A stretch of DNA of 64,000 nt. It comes from Marinobacter sp. F3R11. GTDB lineage: Bacteria; Pseudomonadota; Gammaproteobacteria; Pseudomonadales; Oleiphilaceae. Position 1 is the first letter of the stretch. Each line of letters starts with the position of its first letter. The position numbers were made by a program, and so were the translations under genes. The notes beneath the pieces were generated by a model. It was not told where the DNA came from. It ran no database searches and worked only from the letters and a program-made list of their open reading frames with translations. The DNA is taken from assembly GCF_003318275.1 (NCBI RefSeq), contig NZ_QOCH01000015.1, positions 1,087,677 to 1,151,676 on the forward strand, read 5' to 3'. Of the stretch, positions 18,073 to 27,350 are shown piece after piece.

Positions 18073-18449
18073 CAGCTAAGATCTACACCATGGGCTTTCA
18101 GGTTATCCAGCGCACAGTGTTCCAGCGCGGCCCGATGGGTAGCGCGCAGCCTTACTCTGGGAGCACAGCCCGCTTCAAAGGCTTCATGCCAGCGCGCCGC
18201 ACAAAGGCACCAGCTGTCCCCGGCTTTTAAACCCGGAAATCCAAAAGCAGGTACGGGCGTGCTCAAGTCGTTGCCACGAGCCTTGGAAAATTCCAGAAAC
18301 TTATCCGTCAGCACAACACAAACCGTGTGCGACCCATGATCATCCGGGCCAGTGTTGCAGCAGCCATCACGATAGAAGCCTGTTTCCGGATCTGTGCTGC
18401 AGGACTCCAGTTTTTCACCCAGAACATTAATTGATTCTTCAGTTTTCAT
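18072..18449 (-). CDS. DUF2237 family protein
   Basis: About 125 residues from ATG 18449, which is preceded by AGGAAATGAT. The frame extends further upstream to 18620, but that part is the translated 107-bp repeat and is not conserved protein. Recognisable family features are VLGEKLESCSTDPETGFYRDG at the start and a GDSWCLCAARWHEA segment. Cysteines are frequent (five in the first half plus CLCAARW). The function of this widespread small cytoplasmic family is unknown to me. It overlaps and is coupled to tmcA. Confidence 0.85.
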   Translation of the reverse strand: MKTEESINVLGEKLESCSTDPETGFYRDGCCNTGPDDHGSHTVCVVLTDKFLEFSKARGNDLSTPVPAFGFPGLKAGDSWCLCAARWHEAFEAGCAPRVRLRATHRAALEHCALDNLKAHGVDLS

Positions 18450-18476
18450 AATCATTTCCTCTGGCTTCGCGCGCTG

Positions 18477-18583
18477 GCAACAAGGCAGAGCCTTATCCAA
18501 AATACGCTGTGAATACATCCCTGTACGCTCGGCTCCGCCATCCATGGCTCCGCACGATTTTGGATAAGGCTCTGCCTTGTTGC
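18477..18583 (-). repeat. 107-bp dispersed element, copy A (conserved core, private inverted arms)
   Basis: A perfect 27-bp inverted repeat (18477-18503 with 18557-18583) flanks a 53-bp core (18504-18556). The core on the minus strand matches copy B at 52 of 53 positions, but the arms are unrelated to those of copy B. It lies directly upstream of the DUF2237 Shine-Dalgarno. No transposase is nearby. Arms could fold into a long cruciform or RNA hairpin with the core as the apical part. Confidence 0.9.
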
Positions 18584-18674
18584 TCTCCATCTTCTGAGGT
18601 GGATTCGATATGTTAACCATTCATGTTAACGGGACAGGTACCCCCACTACCAGTTGGCCCGTACAATAGCACCT

Positions 18675-20987
18675 ATGCCAAACAATACCTCCGAATCCCC
18701 TGCTATGGATCTGCCCGACTTTCTCACCGACGAGCAGCGGGCGATTATCACCGCCGGCTATGAGCACTCGGTGATCACCGCTGTGGCCGGCAGTGGCAAA
18801 ACGTCCACACTGGCCTGGCGCATCCGCTATCTGCTGCAACAGGGCCATGATCCCAGCCGGATGCTTGTGCTTATGTTCAACCGCAGTGCCCGGATGGATT
18901 TCGAACGAAAACTACAGGAGACATGCCGCCAGAGCGGGCTGGCCCTGCCTGAGATTCGTACCTACCACGCCATGGGGCTACGGCTGTACAAACGCTTTGT
19001 CCGTGAGGGCTACCTGCCAGGCTTCTCCGAAAAGATCCTGACAGAGCAGGAAATCAGCTTTCAGGCCTGGGTGCTAACACGACGGCTGGCGCCGGAGGAC
19101 CTGGCAGACGAGATACGGCGCAACAAGAAAGAATTTGTGGAGGCGGCAACTGGATTTATTGATCTGGTAAAAACCACTCTGTCTCCCCCGGAGATTGTGT
19201 TTGAGGACCTGGGTTACTCTGAGAAGCACCGCTACCTGATAGACCTGTTTCACAGCTTTGAGCAATGGCGTAAAGGACAAAGCCGCATCAGTTTCGCGGA
19301 CATGCTATATGAACCGGTAATGGCAATTCATCAGAACCAGCCTCTGCAGCGGCTGGTTGGTAACAAGATGGATCTGATTCTGGTGGATGAGTACCAGGAC
19401 ACCAACGAAATCCAGCATCTGCTCCTGCGCTATGTTGCCGGCGACCGGGCCCGGGTAACAGTGGTGGGGGACCCGGATCAGACCATTTACGAATTCCGGG
19501 GCGCCAGGCCGGAGTTCATTCTCAAACGTTTCAGCGATGAGTATGAAAGCCCACTGGAACAGACCCTCAGTTACACTTTCCGTTATGGGCACCGCGTAGC
19601 TTTGCTCGCCAACCATCTGATCTGCCACAACAGTGGGCGCAAAGACGTATTGTGCCACTCACACCCTTCCACGCCGGCTACAGAGATTGCCCTGCACCGC
19701 ACCGAAAATGACGCAGATACTGTCTTGCAGATCCTGAGCCCGGAACCGGAGGGGACATCTTCGGATAAACCCTCAGGCGCTGCAGCAGATACCGCAATTC
19801 TGTTCCGGGTCTGGAGCCAGAGTGTGCCCATAGAACTGAAGCTACTGGCCCGGCAGATTCCCTACCGGATCGATGCTGGCAAAGGCGCTTTATTCAGCCG
19901 TGAAGTGCAGGCCATCACTGCGCTGCTTTCAGTGGTTACGGGACAGCTGGAAAAACAACCGGAGGACAACCGGCTGGAGCTGGCACGACAGCTTCTGCGC
20001 TTTCCCCACGTCGGCCTCAAGGAGCCGGAACTGGAACAGCTGGCTCGATTCCTGGCCGGATTCGCCAACGACTGGCACAAACATTTGCTGGCTCTGGATT
20101 TTGGCGCACTGGCGCCCATGGCAGCGCGCAAACTGCGCAAGCTCGGTGAAGCTCTGGAGCAGCTGCAAGGCTATTCCGGCCCCGTAGCAGGGCTGATTAC
20201 CGTTTACGCAGAACACACAGACTTGTATGAGGGTATACGAAGCCTGGCTCTGACTTATGACAGTGCCGAGGAACGCATTGATACCATTCACGGGTTCCGC
20301 GAATACCTGAAAAGCCTGGATGTTGACGCCGGGAGCACCCTTGCCCATCTCAAGGCGCTACGGCATCAGGCCGATGCAAAGCAACCGGACGGTGAAGGTA
20401 TTCTGCTCTCCACTATTCATCGTACGAAGGGGCTGGAGTGGGCAAGAGTGATTATTCCCGGGTTGCAGGAGAAGTATCTGCCTCACAGTCCGCGACCCCA
20501 GGATGACGTCCGCGCAACTCTCGAAAGCGAACGGCGGTTGTTGTACGTCGCCATGACGCGCACGCGGCAAACGCTGCATCTGATCACCCGGCCGGTAAGC
20601 AAACAACCTCACCTGGATGGCGACCAGGGCCCCAGTCGCTTTATCGACGAATGCTGCTTTGACCTTGCCGACGAATTCGGACGATGGCTGGATGAACGGA
20701 CAACTGACAACAATCCCTCCGTGAAACTTGTAGCGCCGCTCACACCCGTCAGTTCACGCTACGCAGCACAGGAAGGCATTACCCTGGAAGGCGAAGTTCA
20801 GGCAAACAACAGCACATCACCTTTGTGGCATCAGCCACACCTCAATCACGCTATTTTCGGGGCAGGTTCTGTGGTCGCAGAAGACGAAAGTTCTTTCGAA
20901 GTTCATTTCAGCAGCGGTGAAAAAATGAATTTCAGCAAAAAAAGCGCCCACCTCTATTTCAGCATTCCATCAACGCAAACCAAATAA
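18675..20987 (+). CDS. UvrD/Rep-type SF1 ATP-dependent helicase, distinct from uvrD
   Basis: A 770-residue superfamily 1A helicase. Walker A is AVAGSGKTST, motif II is VDEYQDTNE, motif III is GDPDQTIYEFRGA, and late motifs are LSTIHRTKGLEW and VAMTRTRQTL. It ends with a short module FGAGSVV...FEVHFSSGEK resembling the Tudor-like tail of PcrA/UvrD. It differs clearly from the window's uvrD and from Rep, and I cannot give it a gene name. ATG 18675 is chosen over TTG 18654; ATG 18705 is also possible. Two direct ATGTTAAC repeats (18610-18617, 18623-18630) precede it and may be regulatory. Confidence 0.9.
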   Translation: MPNNTSESPAMDLPDFLTDEQRAIITAGYEHSVITAVAGSGKTSTLAWRIRYLLQQGHDPSRMLVLMFNRSARMDFERKLQETCRQSGLALPEIRTYHAMGLRLYKRFVREGYLPGFSEKILTEQEISFQAWVLTRRLAPEDLADEIRRNKKEFVEAATGFIDLVKTTLSPPEIVFEDLGYSEKHRYLIDLFHSFEQWRKGQSRISFADMLYEPVMAIHQNQPLQRLVGNKMDLILVDEYQDTNEIQHLLLRYVAGDRARVTVVGDPDQTIYEFRGARPEFILKRFSDEYESPLEQTLSYTFRYGHRVALLANHLICHNSGRKDVLCHSHPSTPATEIALHRTENDADTVLQILSPEPEGTSSDKPSGAAADTAILFRVWSQSVPIELKLLARQIPYRIDAGKGALFSREVQAITALLSVVTGQLEKQPEDNRLELARQLLRFPHVGLKEPELEQLARFLAGFANDWHKHLLALDFGALAPMAARKLRKLGEALEQLQGYSGPVAGLITVYAEHTDLYEGIRSLALTYDSAEERIDTIHGFREYLKSLDVDAGSTLAHLKALRHQADAKQPDGEGILLSTIHRTKGLEWARVIIPGLQEKYLPHSPRPQDDVRATLESERRLLYVAMTRTRQTLHLITRPVSKQPHLDGDQGPSRFIDECCFDLADEFGRWLDERTTDNNPSVKLVAPLTPVSSRYAAQEGITLEGEVQANNSTSPLWHQPHLNHAIFGAGSVVAEDESSFEVHFSSGEKMNFSKKSAHLYFSIPSTQTK

Positions 20988-21150
20988 AAGTATGCTAGTG
21001 CATGATGCAACACGTATAATTCCTGATGTAACATTAGCGCTCAAATCTTTATTTTTCGTAACTCTTTTGGTCGAAATTGTGTGCAAAATGCAATTAAGCC
21101 ATTTAAACAATGCAATAGTTTTACAACGATAACCGAACAGGAGGTTCTGC

Positions 21151-22359
21151 ATGAACATCATGCGTCCGATCGCGATTGCCGCCATTGCCACCACTTTCGC
21201 GGCTCCGGCCCTGGCTGCTGAACGCACAGAAACGGTTTATATCAACCCTTTCGCTGCGTATCAGCTTTTTGACGATGACCGTGATCTGAGCGAATCGGGC
21301 ACCTTCGGCTTCGGGCTGGAGTACCGGTTCAAGCCAAACTGGGCAATTGAGGCCATGTACTCACGTGCCGATGCAGACCGCAAATACGTCCCCGGATCAT
21401 CAGACTTTGAAGAAATCCGCGTAGATGGCACCTATTACTTCGCCTCTCAGGATGAAGCCTGGAACCCGTATGTTTCTCTGGGTGCCGGCCATGCTGACTT
21501 TGGCGTAAACGATGCCAGCGGTGTTCGTACCGCCGGCACCAACCACGACGAAACGCGCGTTAACGTAGGTACAGGTATACGCTACAACGTAAGCGACGCG
21601 ATCTCCCTGCGTGGTGATTTGCGCGAATTCCACGGCATCGACGAAAGCACTTTTGATACACAGGTTTCTCTGGGCATCAGCTTGGCATTCAACCGCACAG
21701 TTGGAAGCGCAGCACCCATGGCACCGGCAGATACCGACAACGACGGTGTGCCTGACTCCCGCGACCAATGCCCGGGCACTCCTGCTGGCGCATCGGTTGA
21801 CAGCACTGGCTGTGAGCCGGATGCAGATGGCGACGGCGTAGCCGACGTACGTGACGCATGCCCAGGAACCCCACGCGGCGCAGAAGTTAACAGCCGTGGC
21901 TGCGAACTCGACAGCGACAATGATGGCGTGGTCAACAGCCAGGATCTTTGCCCCAACACAACTGCAGGCGCAGAAGTGGATGAAACTGGTTGCGAAGGGA
22001 TCACTGAAACTATCGAGACCTTCACCATCGAAGTTCAGTTCCCGACCAACAGCTCAGTGATCAACGACGCTTATGACGCAGAAATCCGTCGTGTTGCTGA
22101 CGCTCTCAAGGCTAACCCAGGCACTGTTGTAGAAATTGCCGGCCACGCTGATAATCGCGGTAAAGCCAGCTACAACGAACTCCTGTCACAACGTCGCGCC
22201 GAAGCAGTAGCTGCACGCCTGACAGGTGCGCTTGGCGTTGATCCGGCTAAAGTGAGTGCGAAAGGCTATGGCGAAAATGAGCCTGTTGCCTCTAATGACA
22301 CCGCTGAAGGTCGTGCTCAGAACCGTCGCGTTGAGGCCCGTATTCAGGTTCTTCGCTAA
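21151..22359 (+). CDS. OmpA-family outer membrane protein with TSP3-like calcium repeats
   Basis: A 402-residue protein with a signal peptide (to about ALAA, residue 23) and an N-terminal eight-stranded beta-barrel (about 24-190). Three thrombospondin type 3-like Asp-rich repeats follow (DTDNDGVPDSRDQCP, DADGDGVADVRDACP, DSDNDGVVNSQDLCP). The C-terminal OmpA domain binds peptidoglycan (IAGHADNRG, SQRRAEAV). It anchors the outer membrane to the wall; the repeats should bind calcium. The start has a very strong AGGAGGT at 21139-21145, and the gene is followed by a textbook terminator, both fitting high expression. The AT-rich 163-bp leader probably holds the promoter. Confidence 0.95.
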   Translation: MNIMRPIAIAAIATTFAAPALAAERTETVYINPFAAYQLFDDDRDLSESGTFGFGLEYRFKPNWAIEAMYSRADADRKYVPGSSDFEEIRVDGTYYFASQDEAWNPYVSLGAGHADFGVNDASGVRTAGTNHDETRVNVGTGIRYNVSDAISLRGDLREFHGIDESTFDTQVSLGISLAFNRTVGSAAPMAPADTDNDGVPDSRDQCPGTPAGASVDSTGCEPDADGDGVADVRDACPGTPRGAEVNSRGCELDSDNDGVVNSQDLCPNTTAGAEVDETGCEGITETIETFTIEVQFPTNSSVINDAYDAEIRRVADALKANPGTVVEIAGHADNRGKASYNELLSQRRAEAVAARLTGALGVDPAKVSAKGYGENEPVASNDTAEGRAQNRRVEARIQVLR

Positions 22360-22395
22360 TAATACCTGAGCGGACAAAGACGTAAGTGAAGTCAG

Positions 22396-22424
22396 GAAAG
22401 GCGCCTTCGGGCGCCTTTCTTTTT
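22396..22424 (+). terminator. Rho-independent terminator of the OmpA-family gene
   Basis: GAAAGGCGCC and GGCGCCTTTC form a 10-bp stem around a TTCG tetraloop (22406-22409), followed by TTTTT (22420-22424). Confidence 0.93.
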
Positions 22425-22455
22425 GCCAGCCCTTTTTTGATGGGAGGTGCACTCC

Positions 22456-22956
22456 ATGTTCAGATTGCTGGCCCGCCTGGCCTTTCTGCTCGCCCTCACC
22501 GCCCCGACCCAGGCTCAGGTATTCCGTTGCAGTGACGGGAAGGGTAATACCGGGTATGCCGACACTCCTTGTGGCGAAAATTCGGAGCCCGTTCAGATCC
22601 GGGATAACCGCATAGGCGGAAGCTTCAACCAGAACCTGCCCGATCCGGATAATTTTGAAGCAAGCCCCGGTGAAATGGAGTCACAGAAAAAAACCAGCAA
22701 ACCATCTCGAAAAGAACCCGAAACCTGCCGTTTTATCAACTCTACCGATCTGCGCCGGTATCTGGTCCGGGAACAGGTAGTCAAAGGCATGACCCGGGAT
22801 AATGTGCGAAGGGCTTTTGGCAACCCACCCGAAACCTATGATACCCCGCAGGAAGTCTGGATTTATCAGACTCGGTATTACGGCGCACTTTATGAGCTGA
22901 CTTACGTCTACTTCAGAAATGGATGTGTCGAACGTGTGGAGTACCGAAAGCCCTGA
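22456..22956 (+). CDS. DUF4124-containing secreted protein
   Basis: About 166 residues starting at ATG 22456, with GGGAGG 7 nt upstream; an in-frame GTG at 22447 is less likely. A signal peptide (RLLARLAFLLALTAPTQA) leads to a DUF4124 motif (VFRCSDGKGNTGYADTPCG), a low-complexity linker, and a C-terminal segment (VKGMTRDNVRRAFGNP and VWIYQTRYYG) that resembles the small SmpA/BamE-like fold used in envelope proteins. Four cysteines could form periplasmic disulfides. Function unknown. Confidence 0.85.
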   Translation: MFRLLARLAFLLALTAPTQAQVFRCSDGKGNTGYADTPCGENSEPVQIRDNRIGGSFNQNLPDPDNFEASPGEMESQKKTSKPSRKEPETCRFINSTDLRRYLVREQVVKGMTRDNVRRAFGNPPETYDTPQEVWIYQTRYYGALYELTYVYFRNGCVERVEYRKP

Positions 22957-22984
22957 CTCACCCCTTGTGCAAACCGGTTAATAC

Positions 22985-24256
22985 TCACTCCTGATAACGT
23001 CCGGGGCGGAATGCATCCAGACAAACCGACGGCTCTTCACCATCGATCACCTGTGCAATCACATCCGCACTGCCCGCCGAAAGCGTCCAGCCGAAGGTTC
23101 CATGGCCGGTATTGAGGTATAAATTGTTGCGCGGACCACGACCAATGATGGCAGGGCCATCCGGAGTCATAGGCCGAAAACCTGTCCAGGTTTCCGCAGC
23201 ATCCAGATCAGCACATCCCGGATAACGGCATTCAACGGATTTCCGGATAGTGGCAATGCGCGCTTCCGGAATATCTCGATTAAAATCAGCCATCTCCACA
23301 AACCCGGTTGCGCGCAACCGATTACCCAGACGTGTGGACACGACTTTGTAATTATCATCGTGGATAGTGGAAAACGGCGCCTTATCCGGATTCTTCAGCG
23401 GCACAGTAATGCTATAACCCTTGACCGGGTATATGGGCAACTCTAGGCCCAAAGGCCTGACCAGCTCCGGAGACCAGCAACCAGCGCAGACCACAAAGGC
23501 ATCGGCGGCAAGAGTTTCCTGCTGGCCATTTTCGTCAAGAAAAACAACTGACTCGACAGCCTGGCCGCTACCCGTCAGGCGCTCAGCCTCTACCTTATAA
23601 CGGAAACTGACACCTTTGCTCTCGCAAGCCTTGGCCAGTTCCTGAGAAAACAAATGACAGTCACCGGTACCATCTGTGTCGTAGCTCAATGCACCAGAAA
23701 GAGGACCATTCCGCGCCATTCCCGGTTCAGCCTCATACACCTGATCCGGGGTCAGCAAACGGGAAGCTATGCCCATTTCGTTCAGTGTCCGCTGAGTACT
23801 CCGGTACCCTTCCAGGGCTTCAGGAGTACTGGCAAGGTGCAGCAAACCACGGTGACCTCCATCAAATGCCAGGTTCAATTCCTCCTCCAATTTCAGAAAA
23901 CGCTCCTGGCTGTGAATACCGAGGCGCAACATGGCACGTTTGTTTAAGCCGAACAGGCCAGGTGACCAGGCGTAGCGCAGAGTAGAAAACATAAACCGAA
24001 CAGCATTCAGTGACGGCGGCACCCGCAGTTTCAGGGGCCCGTCCTGTTTGAGCAACCAGGGCAGCGCCTTGAATGTCATCTTTGGGTCAGCCCAGGGGTA
24101 AACCACACCGTAGGAACGCTGTGCGGCGTTGCCCTTGCTGGTTTCATTGCCTGCGATGGCATGCCGCTCAAGCACCGTAACCTGATGACCACGACGATTC
24201 AGTTCCCAGGCTGTAGTAACACCCACAACGCCACCACCAATAACGACAACGTGCAT
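22985..24256 (-). CDS. dadA: D-amino acid dehydrogenase, small subunit
   Basis: A 423-residue FAD-dependent deaminating dehydrogenase that converts D-amino acids (D-alanine foremost) to 2-oxo acids at the inner membrane. The N-terminal dinucleotide-binding motif VIGGGVVGVTTAWELNRRG and VLER are followed by the YGVVYPWADPK region typical of DadA. The C-terminal TGHGTFGWTLSAGSA is the second FAD motif of the family. No alr/dadX racemase is adjacent. The 161 bp to the divergent tatD-type gene would hold both promoters. Confidence 0.92.
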   Translation of the reverse strand: MHVVVIGGGVVGVTTAWELNRRGHQVTVLERHAIAGNETSKGNAAQRSYGVVYPWADPKMTFKALPWLLKQDGPLKLRVPPSLNAVRFMFSTLRYAWSPGLFGLNKRAMLRLGIHSQERFLKLEEELNLAFDGGHRGLLHLASTPEALEGYRSTQRTLNEMGIASRLLTPDQVYEAEPGMARNGPLSGALSYDTDGTGDCHLFSQELAKACESKGVSFRYKVEAERLTGSGQAVESVVFLDENGQQETLAADAFVVCAGCWSPELVRPLGLELPIYPVKGYSITVPLKNPDKAPFSTIHDDNYKVVSTRLGNRLRATGFVEMADFNRDIPEARIATIRKSVECRYPGCADLDAAETWTGFRPMTPDGPAIIGRGPRNNLYLNTGHGTFGWTLSAGSADVIAQVIDGEEPSVCLDAFRPGRYQE

Positions 24257-24417
24257 CTGCGCCTCCTTCCATCGTGAAACCAGAGAAAAACCTTCATCAA
24301 GGAAAGCCCTTATCCGTCAATGTAGGCCAACAAACGGACAACTGGTAAACTTGTGATCTTTAAGATCCCGGATTAGTAGTCGGAATCCCAGCCTGTATTG
24401 GAGCCTAGCATCAGCCC

Positions 24418-25224
24418 ATGAGCAAAAAACGTCGCGAGATTCCCGTATTCGACCACCCGATCATTGAGACTCACTGTCACCTGGACTACCTCAAGGACCG
24501 CCCCCTGGAGGAAACCCTGGAACAGACACAGAGGGTTAATATCGAGCGTGTGATCACCATCGCTGTGGCTCCGGGAAACCTGGCACAAGTGCGCGAGCTC
24601 AGCACAAAAGCTCCGTGGCTTTACGGGACTCAAGGCATTCATCCACATGAGGCGGAAGGGTACAGCGACACCGTTGAAGCCGAAATCCGTGCTCACATCG
24701 GGGACAACAAGATCGTTGCGGTTGGCGAAATCGGGCTGGATTATTTCTATGACAAGGCAGATCGCACTGTCCAACGTGAGGTTTTCCGGCGCCAACTTCA
24801 GATTGCCTGCGACAATGACCGCCCTGTGGTTATTCACAGTCGTGAGGCAGATGATGACATGATGGCTATACTTAAAGAATTTGAGCAGTCTCTCACGCGT
24901 CGTGGCGTCATTCACAGCTTCACATCCGGCCCCGAGCTCGCAACATATGCTCTGGATCAGGGCTGGAATCTGGGATTCAATGGTATTACGACCTTCAACA
25001 AGGCTGAGAACGTGCGGGATATTGTTCGTATGGCTCCCATAAACCAGATTCTTCTGGAAACCGACGCACCGTATCTCACACCTGTGCCCTACCGTGGTCG
25101 GGAAAACGCGCCATTTTATCTGCCCTTTGTCGCAGAAAAAATCTCAGATATCAAAGAACTGCCTCTGGAGGACGTGATCGTGCAGACCTACAAAAACAGC
25201 CTGCAAACGTTTTTCCCTGCATAA
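24418..25224 (+). CDS. TatD-family metal-dependent hydrolase
   Basis: A 268-residue amidohydrolase-fold protein with the TatD signatures: ETHCHLDYL (metal-binding HxH), AVGEIGLDYFYD, PVVIHSREADDD and LLETDAPYLTPVPYRG. Characterised relatives are Mg-dependent 3'-5' DNA/RNA exonucleases involved in oxidative damage and DNA turnover. It ends in a TAATG overlap with the following HD-GYP gene, so the two are co-translated. TatD, YcfH and YjjV cannot be told apart here. Confidence 0.92.
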   Translation: MSKKRREIPVFDHPIIETHCHLDYLKDRPLEETLEQTQRVNIERVITIAVAPGNLAQVRELSTKAPWLYGTQGIHPHEAEGYSDTVEAEIRAHIGDNKIVAVGEIGLDYFYDKADRTVQREVFRRQLQIACDNDRPVVIHSREADDDMMAILKEFEQSLTRRGVIHSFTSGPELATYALDQGWNLGFNGITTFNKAENVRDIVRMAPINQILLETDAPYLTPVPYRGRENAPFYLPFVAEKISDIKELPLEDVIVQTYKNSLQTFFPA

Positions 25225-26432
25225 TGATCAAGCGTATCCCTATATCCGCACTGAAGGTCGGCATGTATATCACCGACCTGAACAACGACTGGATACCCCA
25301 CAATACTCAGCGCAGGCGTGGGATTATCAAGCGTGAAGAAACTATCGAAAAAATCCGCAAGATGGGCGTGCAGTTTGTCTATATCGATGCTCAGAAGGGA
25401 GCGGATACTCAGGATTCGGAGACAGCTGCAGCCGTAGATGAGCGCAACGAAGAAGCTCTGCAACGCGCCGGTGAACAAAAGCCCGGCATAGCGCCACGGG
25501 TTCCTCTTCCCGAGGAAATGGTCACGGCTCTGAGAATTCATACCGAAGCACAGGAGCTGGTTGGAAACTTCATGACCAGCGCCAAGCTCGGCGCCGCCAT
25601 CGACGTAGCCCCGATCCATAAACTTGCGGACGAACTGCAAAACTCGGTAACGCGCAATGCCAATGCCCTGGGTTGCCTGGGTCGCATTCGCGAAAAAGAC
25701 AACTACCTGCTTGAGCACTCAGTAAACCTGAGCGTTCTGATGAGTATTTTCGGACAGTACCGAAAACTGTCTAAAGACGTAATGCACCAGACTGTTGTAG
25801 GCGCCCTTCTGCACGACCTCGGCAAAATTCTGACCCCCGACGAGGTACTGCACAAGCCCGGGCGCCTGACATCAGAAGAGTATGAAGTCATGAAGCTTCA
25901 TGCCAGGCACTCCCGTGACATCCTGTCTGCAACTGAGGGCATCGGCAAACTCACGGTGATCACTGCTGCGCAACATCACGAACGGATGGACGGCACCGGA
26001 TATCCGGAGGGCCTCAAGGGCGACGAAATTTCAGTGTACGGACGCATGGTTGCCATTACCGATGTATACGATGCGATTACAGCCGACCGCGTATACCACC
26101 GGGGAATGACGCCGACACAAGGGCTCAAGAAACTTCTGGAGTGGAGCGGCAGTCATCTGGACCCGGCACTGGTAAGGCAGTTCATCCGGTGCATCGGCCT
26201 GTATCCGGTAGGCTCTCTGGTTCTTCTGGACAGCGGGCGGCTTGGTGTTGTGGTTGAGATCAACGAGGAAGATCAGCGTTTGCCGGTTGTGCGGGTGATG
26301 TACCATACAAAGTTCCGGATGCCGATTACCCTTACAACCATCGACCTCTCGAAACCCTCAAGTCAGGACCGTATTTTGCGCGCGGTCGATCCGGACGAAT
26401 ACAGGATTGACGTAAGGAAGTTTCTTTCCTGA
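25224..26432 (+). CDS. HD-GYP domain cyclic-di-GMP phosphodiesterase with DUF3391
   Basis: A 402-residue cytoplasmic protein. The N-terminal DUF3391 domain (about 1-140) precedes an HD-GYP domain with LLHDLGK (His197, Asp198), the HHERMDGTGYP signature (GYP at 259-261) and the DVYDAITADR segment. All residues needed for a metal-dependent phosphodiesterase appear present, so it should degrade c-di-GMP. It overlaps the upstream TatD gene by 1 nt. A GGDEF cyclase is encoded about 3 kb downstream, on the other strand. Confidence 0.93.
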   Translation: MIKRIPISALKVGMYITDLNNDWIPHNTQRRRGIIKREETIEKIRKMGVQFVYIDAQKGADTQDSETAAAVDERNEEALQRAGEQKPGIAPRVPLPEEMVTALRIHTEAQELVGNFMTSAKLGAAIDVAPIHKLADELQNSVTRNANALGCLGRIREKDNYLLEHSVNLSVLMSIFGQYRKLSKDVMHQTVVGALLHDLGKILTPDEVLHKPGRLTSEEYEVMKLHARHSRDILSATEGIGKLTVITAAQHHERMDGTGYPEGLKGDEISVYGRMVAITDVYDAITADRVYHRGMTPTQGLKKLLEWSGSHLDPALVRQFIRCIGLYPVGSLVLLDSGRLGVVVEINEEDQRLPVVRVMYHTKFRMPITLTTIDLSKPSSQDRILRAVDPDEYRIDVRKFLS

Positions 26433-26438
26433 GCCACT

Positions 26439-27350
26439 CTAACCGAGCGCAAGAAAAACACCCATCAGCACCGGCGACAGAAAAGACAGAAGAAAACCGG
26501 AAGCGATTGCCACAGGAACGCAACTCAGCCCGCCGTTACTGCGTATTACCGGAAGGGTAAAGTCCATCGCAGTCGCGCCGCCATACCCTATGGCCATGGC
26601 AGGCCGGCTGCCTATAACCAGCGGTATGATGGCCAGCGCGATGATCTCGCGAAGCACATCATTCAGAAAGGCCACACCGCCCCAGGCCGGTCCCAAAGCA
26701 TCTCCGATCACAATGCCAGAGAGCGAATACCAGCCAAACCCTGAAGCGAGTGCGAGCACGTCGTTCCAGGGCAGCCCCAGCACCGGAATCAGCAGCACGC
26801 CAGCCAGCAATGAGCTGAGCACAAGCACCACTGCAATGCCCAGCCCCTGAACGTTCATCAGCAGTTTACGCAGTGAAAGCCCGGCATTACGCAACTGCAG
26901 ACCAATCAGGAACAAGAGCAACATCAGGGACCAGGTAGCCAACTGCTCTGCCTGTGGCATGGCCGGCAGCAGGTAAAAGCCCGCCAGCAAACCCATTAAC
27001 ACTGCAAACAGGGGCCTCAAGGCAGCCATGAACAACCTCAGGTAACCCGCACCCTCAGCGGACAGGTCCCGGGGCTCAGGGATCATTGGCTTATGCCGGT
27101 GCAACAACCACAGGCCTGCCATGTTGGCAACAAACAGAACCACGACCAGAGCCGACATCTGGACCGCCATGGCTCCAAGCTGGCTCACCAGACCGTCCAT
27201 CTGGCCCAACCCGAGTCCCAGCAGAGCCAGAATGAAATACACCAGCGCTTCAACCAGGTAATGAATTATGGTCATCAGCCTGCGATTCTGCAGCGGTAAG
27301 GCAAACCCCATAAACAGTGGAGCAAGAATCAGCAATGCACTGGTCAGCAT
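26439..27350 (-). CDS. LysO/DUF340-type membrane exporter
   Basis: About 303 residues with roughly eight to nine hydrophobic segments. The motifs GFGWYSLSGI, FLNDVLREI and GATAMDFTLPVI match the LysO (YbjE) family, whose E. coli member exports L-lysine. ATG 27350 overlaps the DUF2288 stop as TGATG, which favours it over an upstream in-frame start at 27413. Convergent with the HD-GYP gene (6-bp gap). Substrate specificity is inferred from the family only. Confidence 0.87.
   Translation of the reverse strand: MLTSALLILAPLFMGFALPLQNRRLMTIIHYLVEALVYFILALLGLGLGQMDGLVSQLGAMAVQMSALVVVLFVANMAGLWLLHRHKPMIPEPRDLSAEGAGYLRLFMAALRPLFAVLMGLLAGFYLLPAMPQAEQLATWSLMLLLFLIGLQLRNAGLSLRKLLMNVQGLGIAVVLVLSSLLAGVLLIPVLGLPWNDVLALASGFGWYSLSGIVIGDALGPAWGGVAFLNDVLREIIALAIIPLVIGSRPAMAIGYGGATAMDFTLPVIRSNGGLSCVPVAIASGFLLSFLSPVLMGVFLALG

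Noticed and set aside
18450..18620. N-terminal extension of the DUF2237 protein
   Set aside because: The extra codons are the translated 107-bp element and the region before it, while a good ribosome binding site precedes ATG 18449.
21721..21997. Tandem DNA repeat in the OmpA-family gene
   Set aside because: The periodicity is explained by three TSP3-like protein repeats; the nucleotide copies are diverged.
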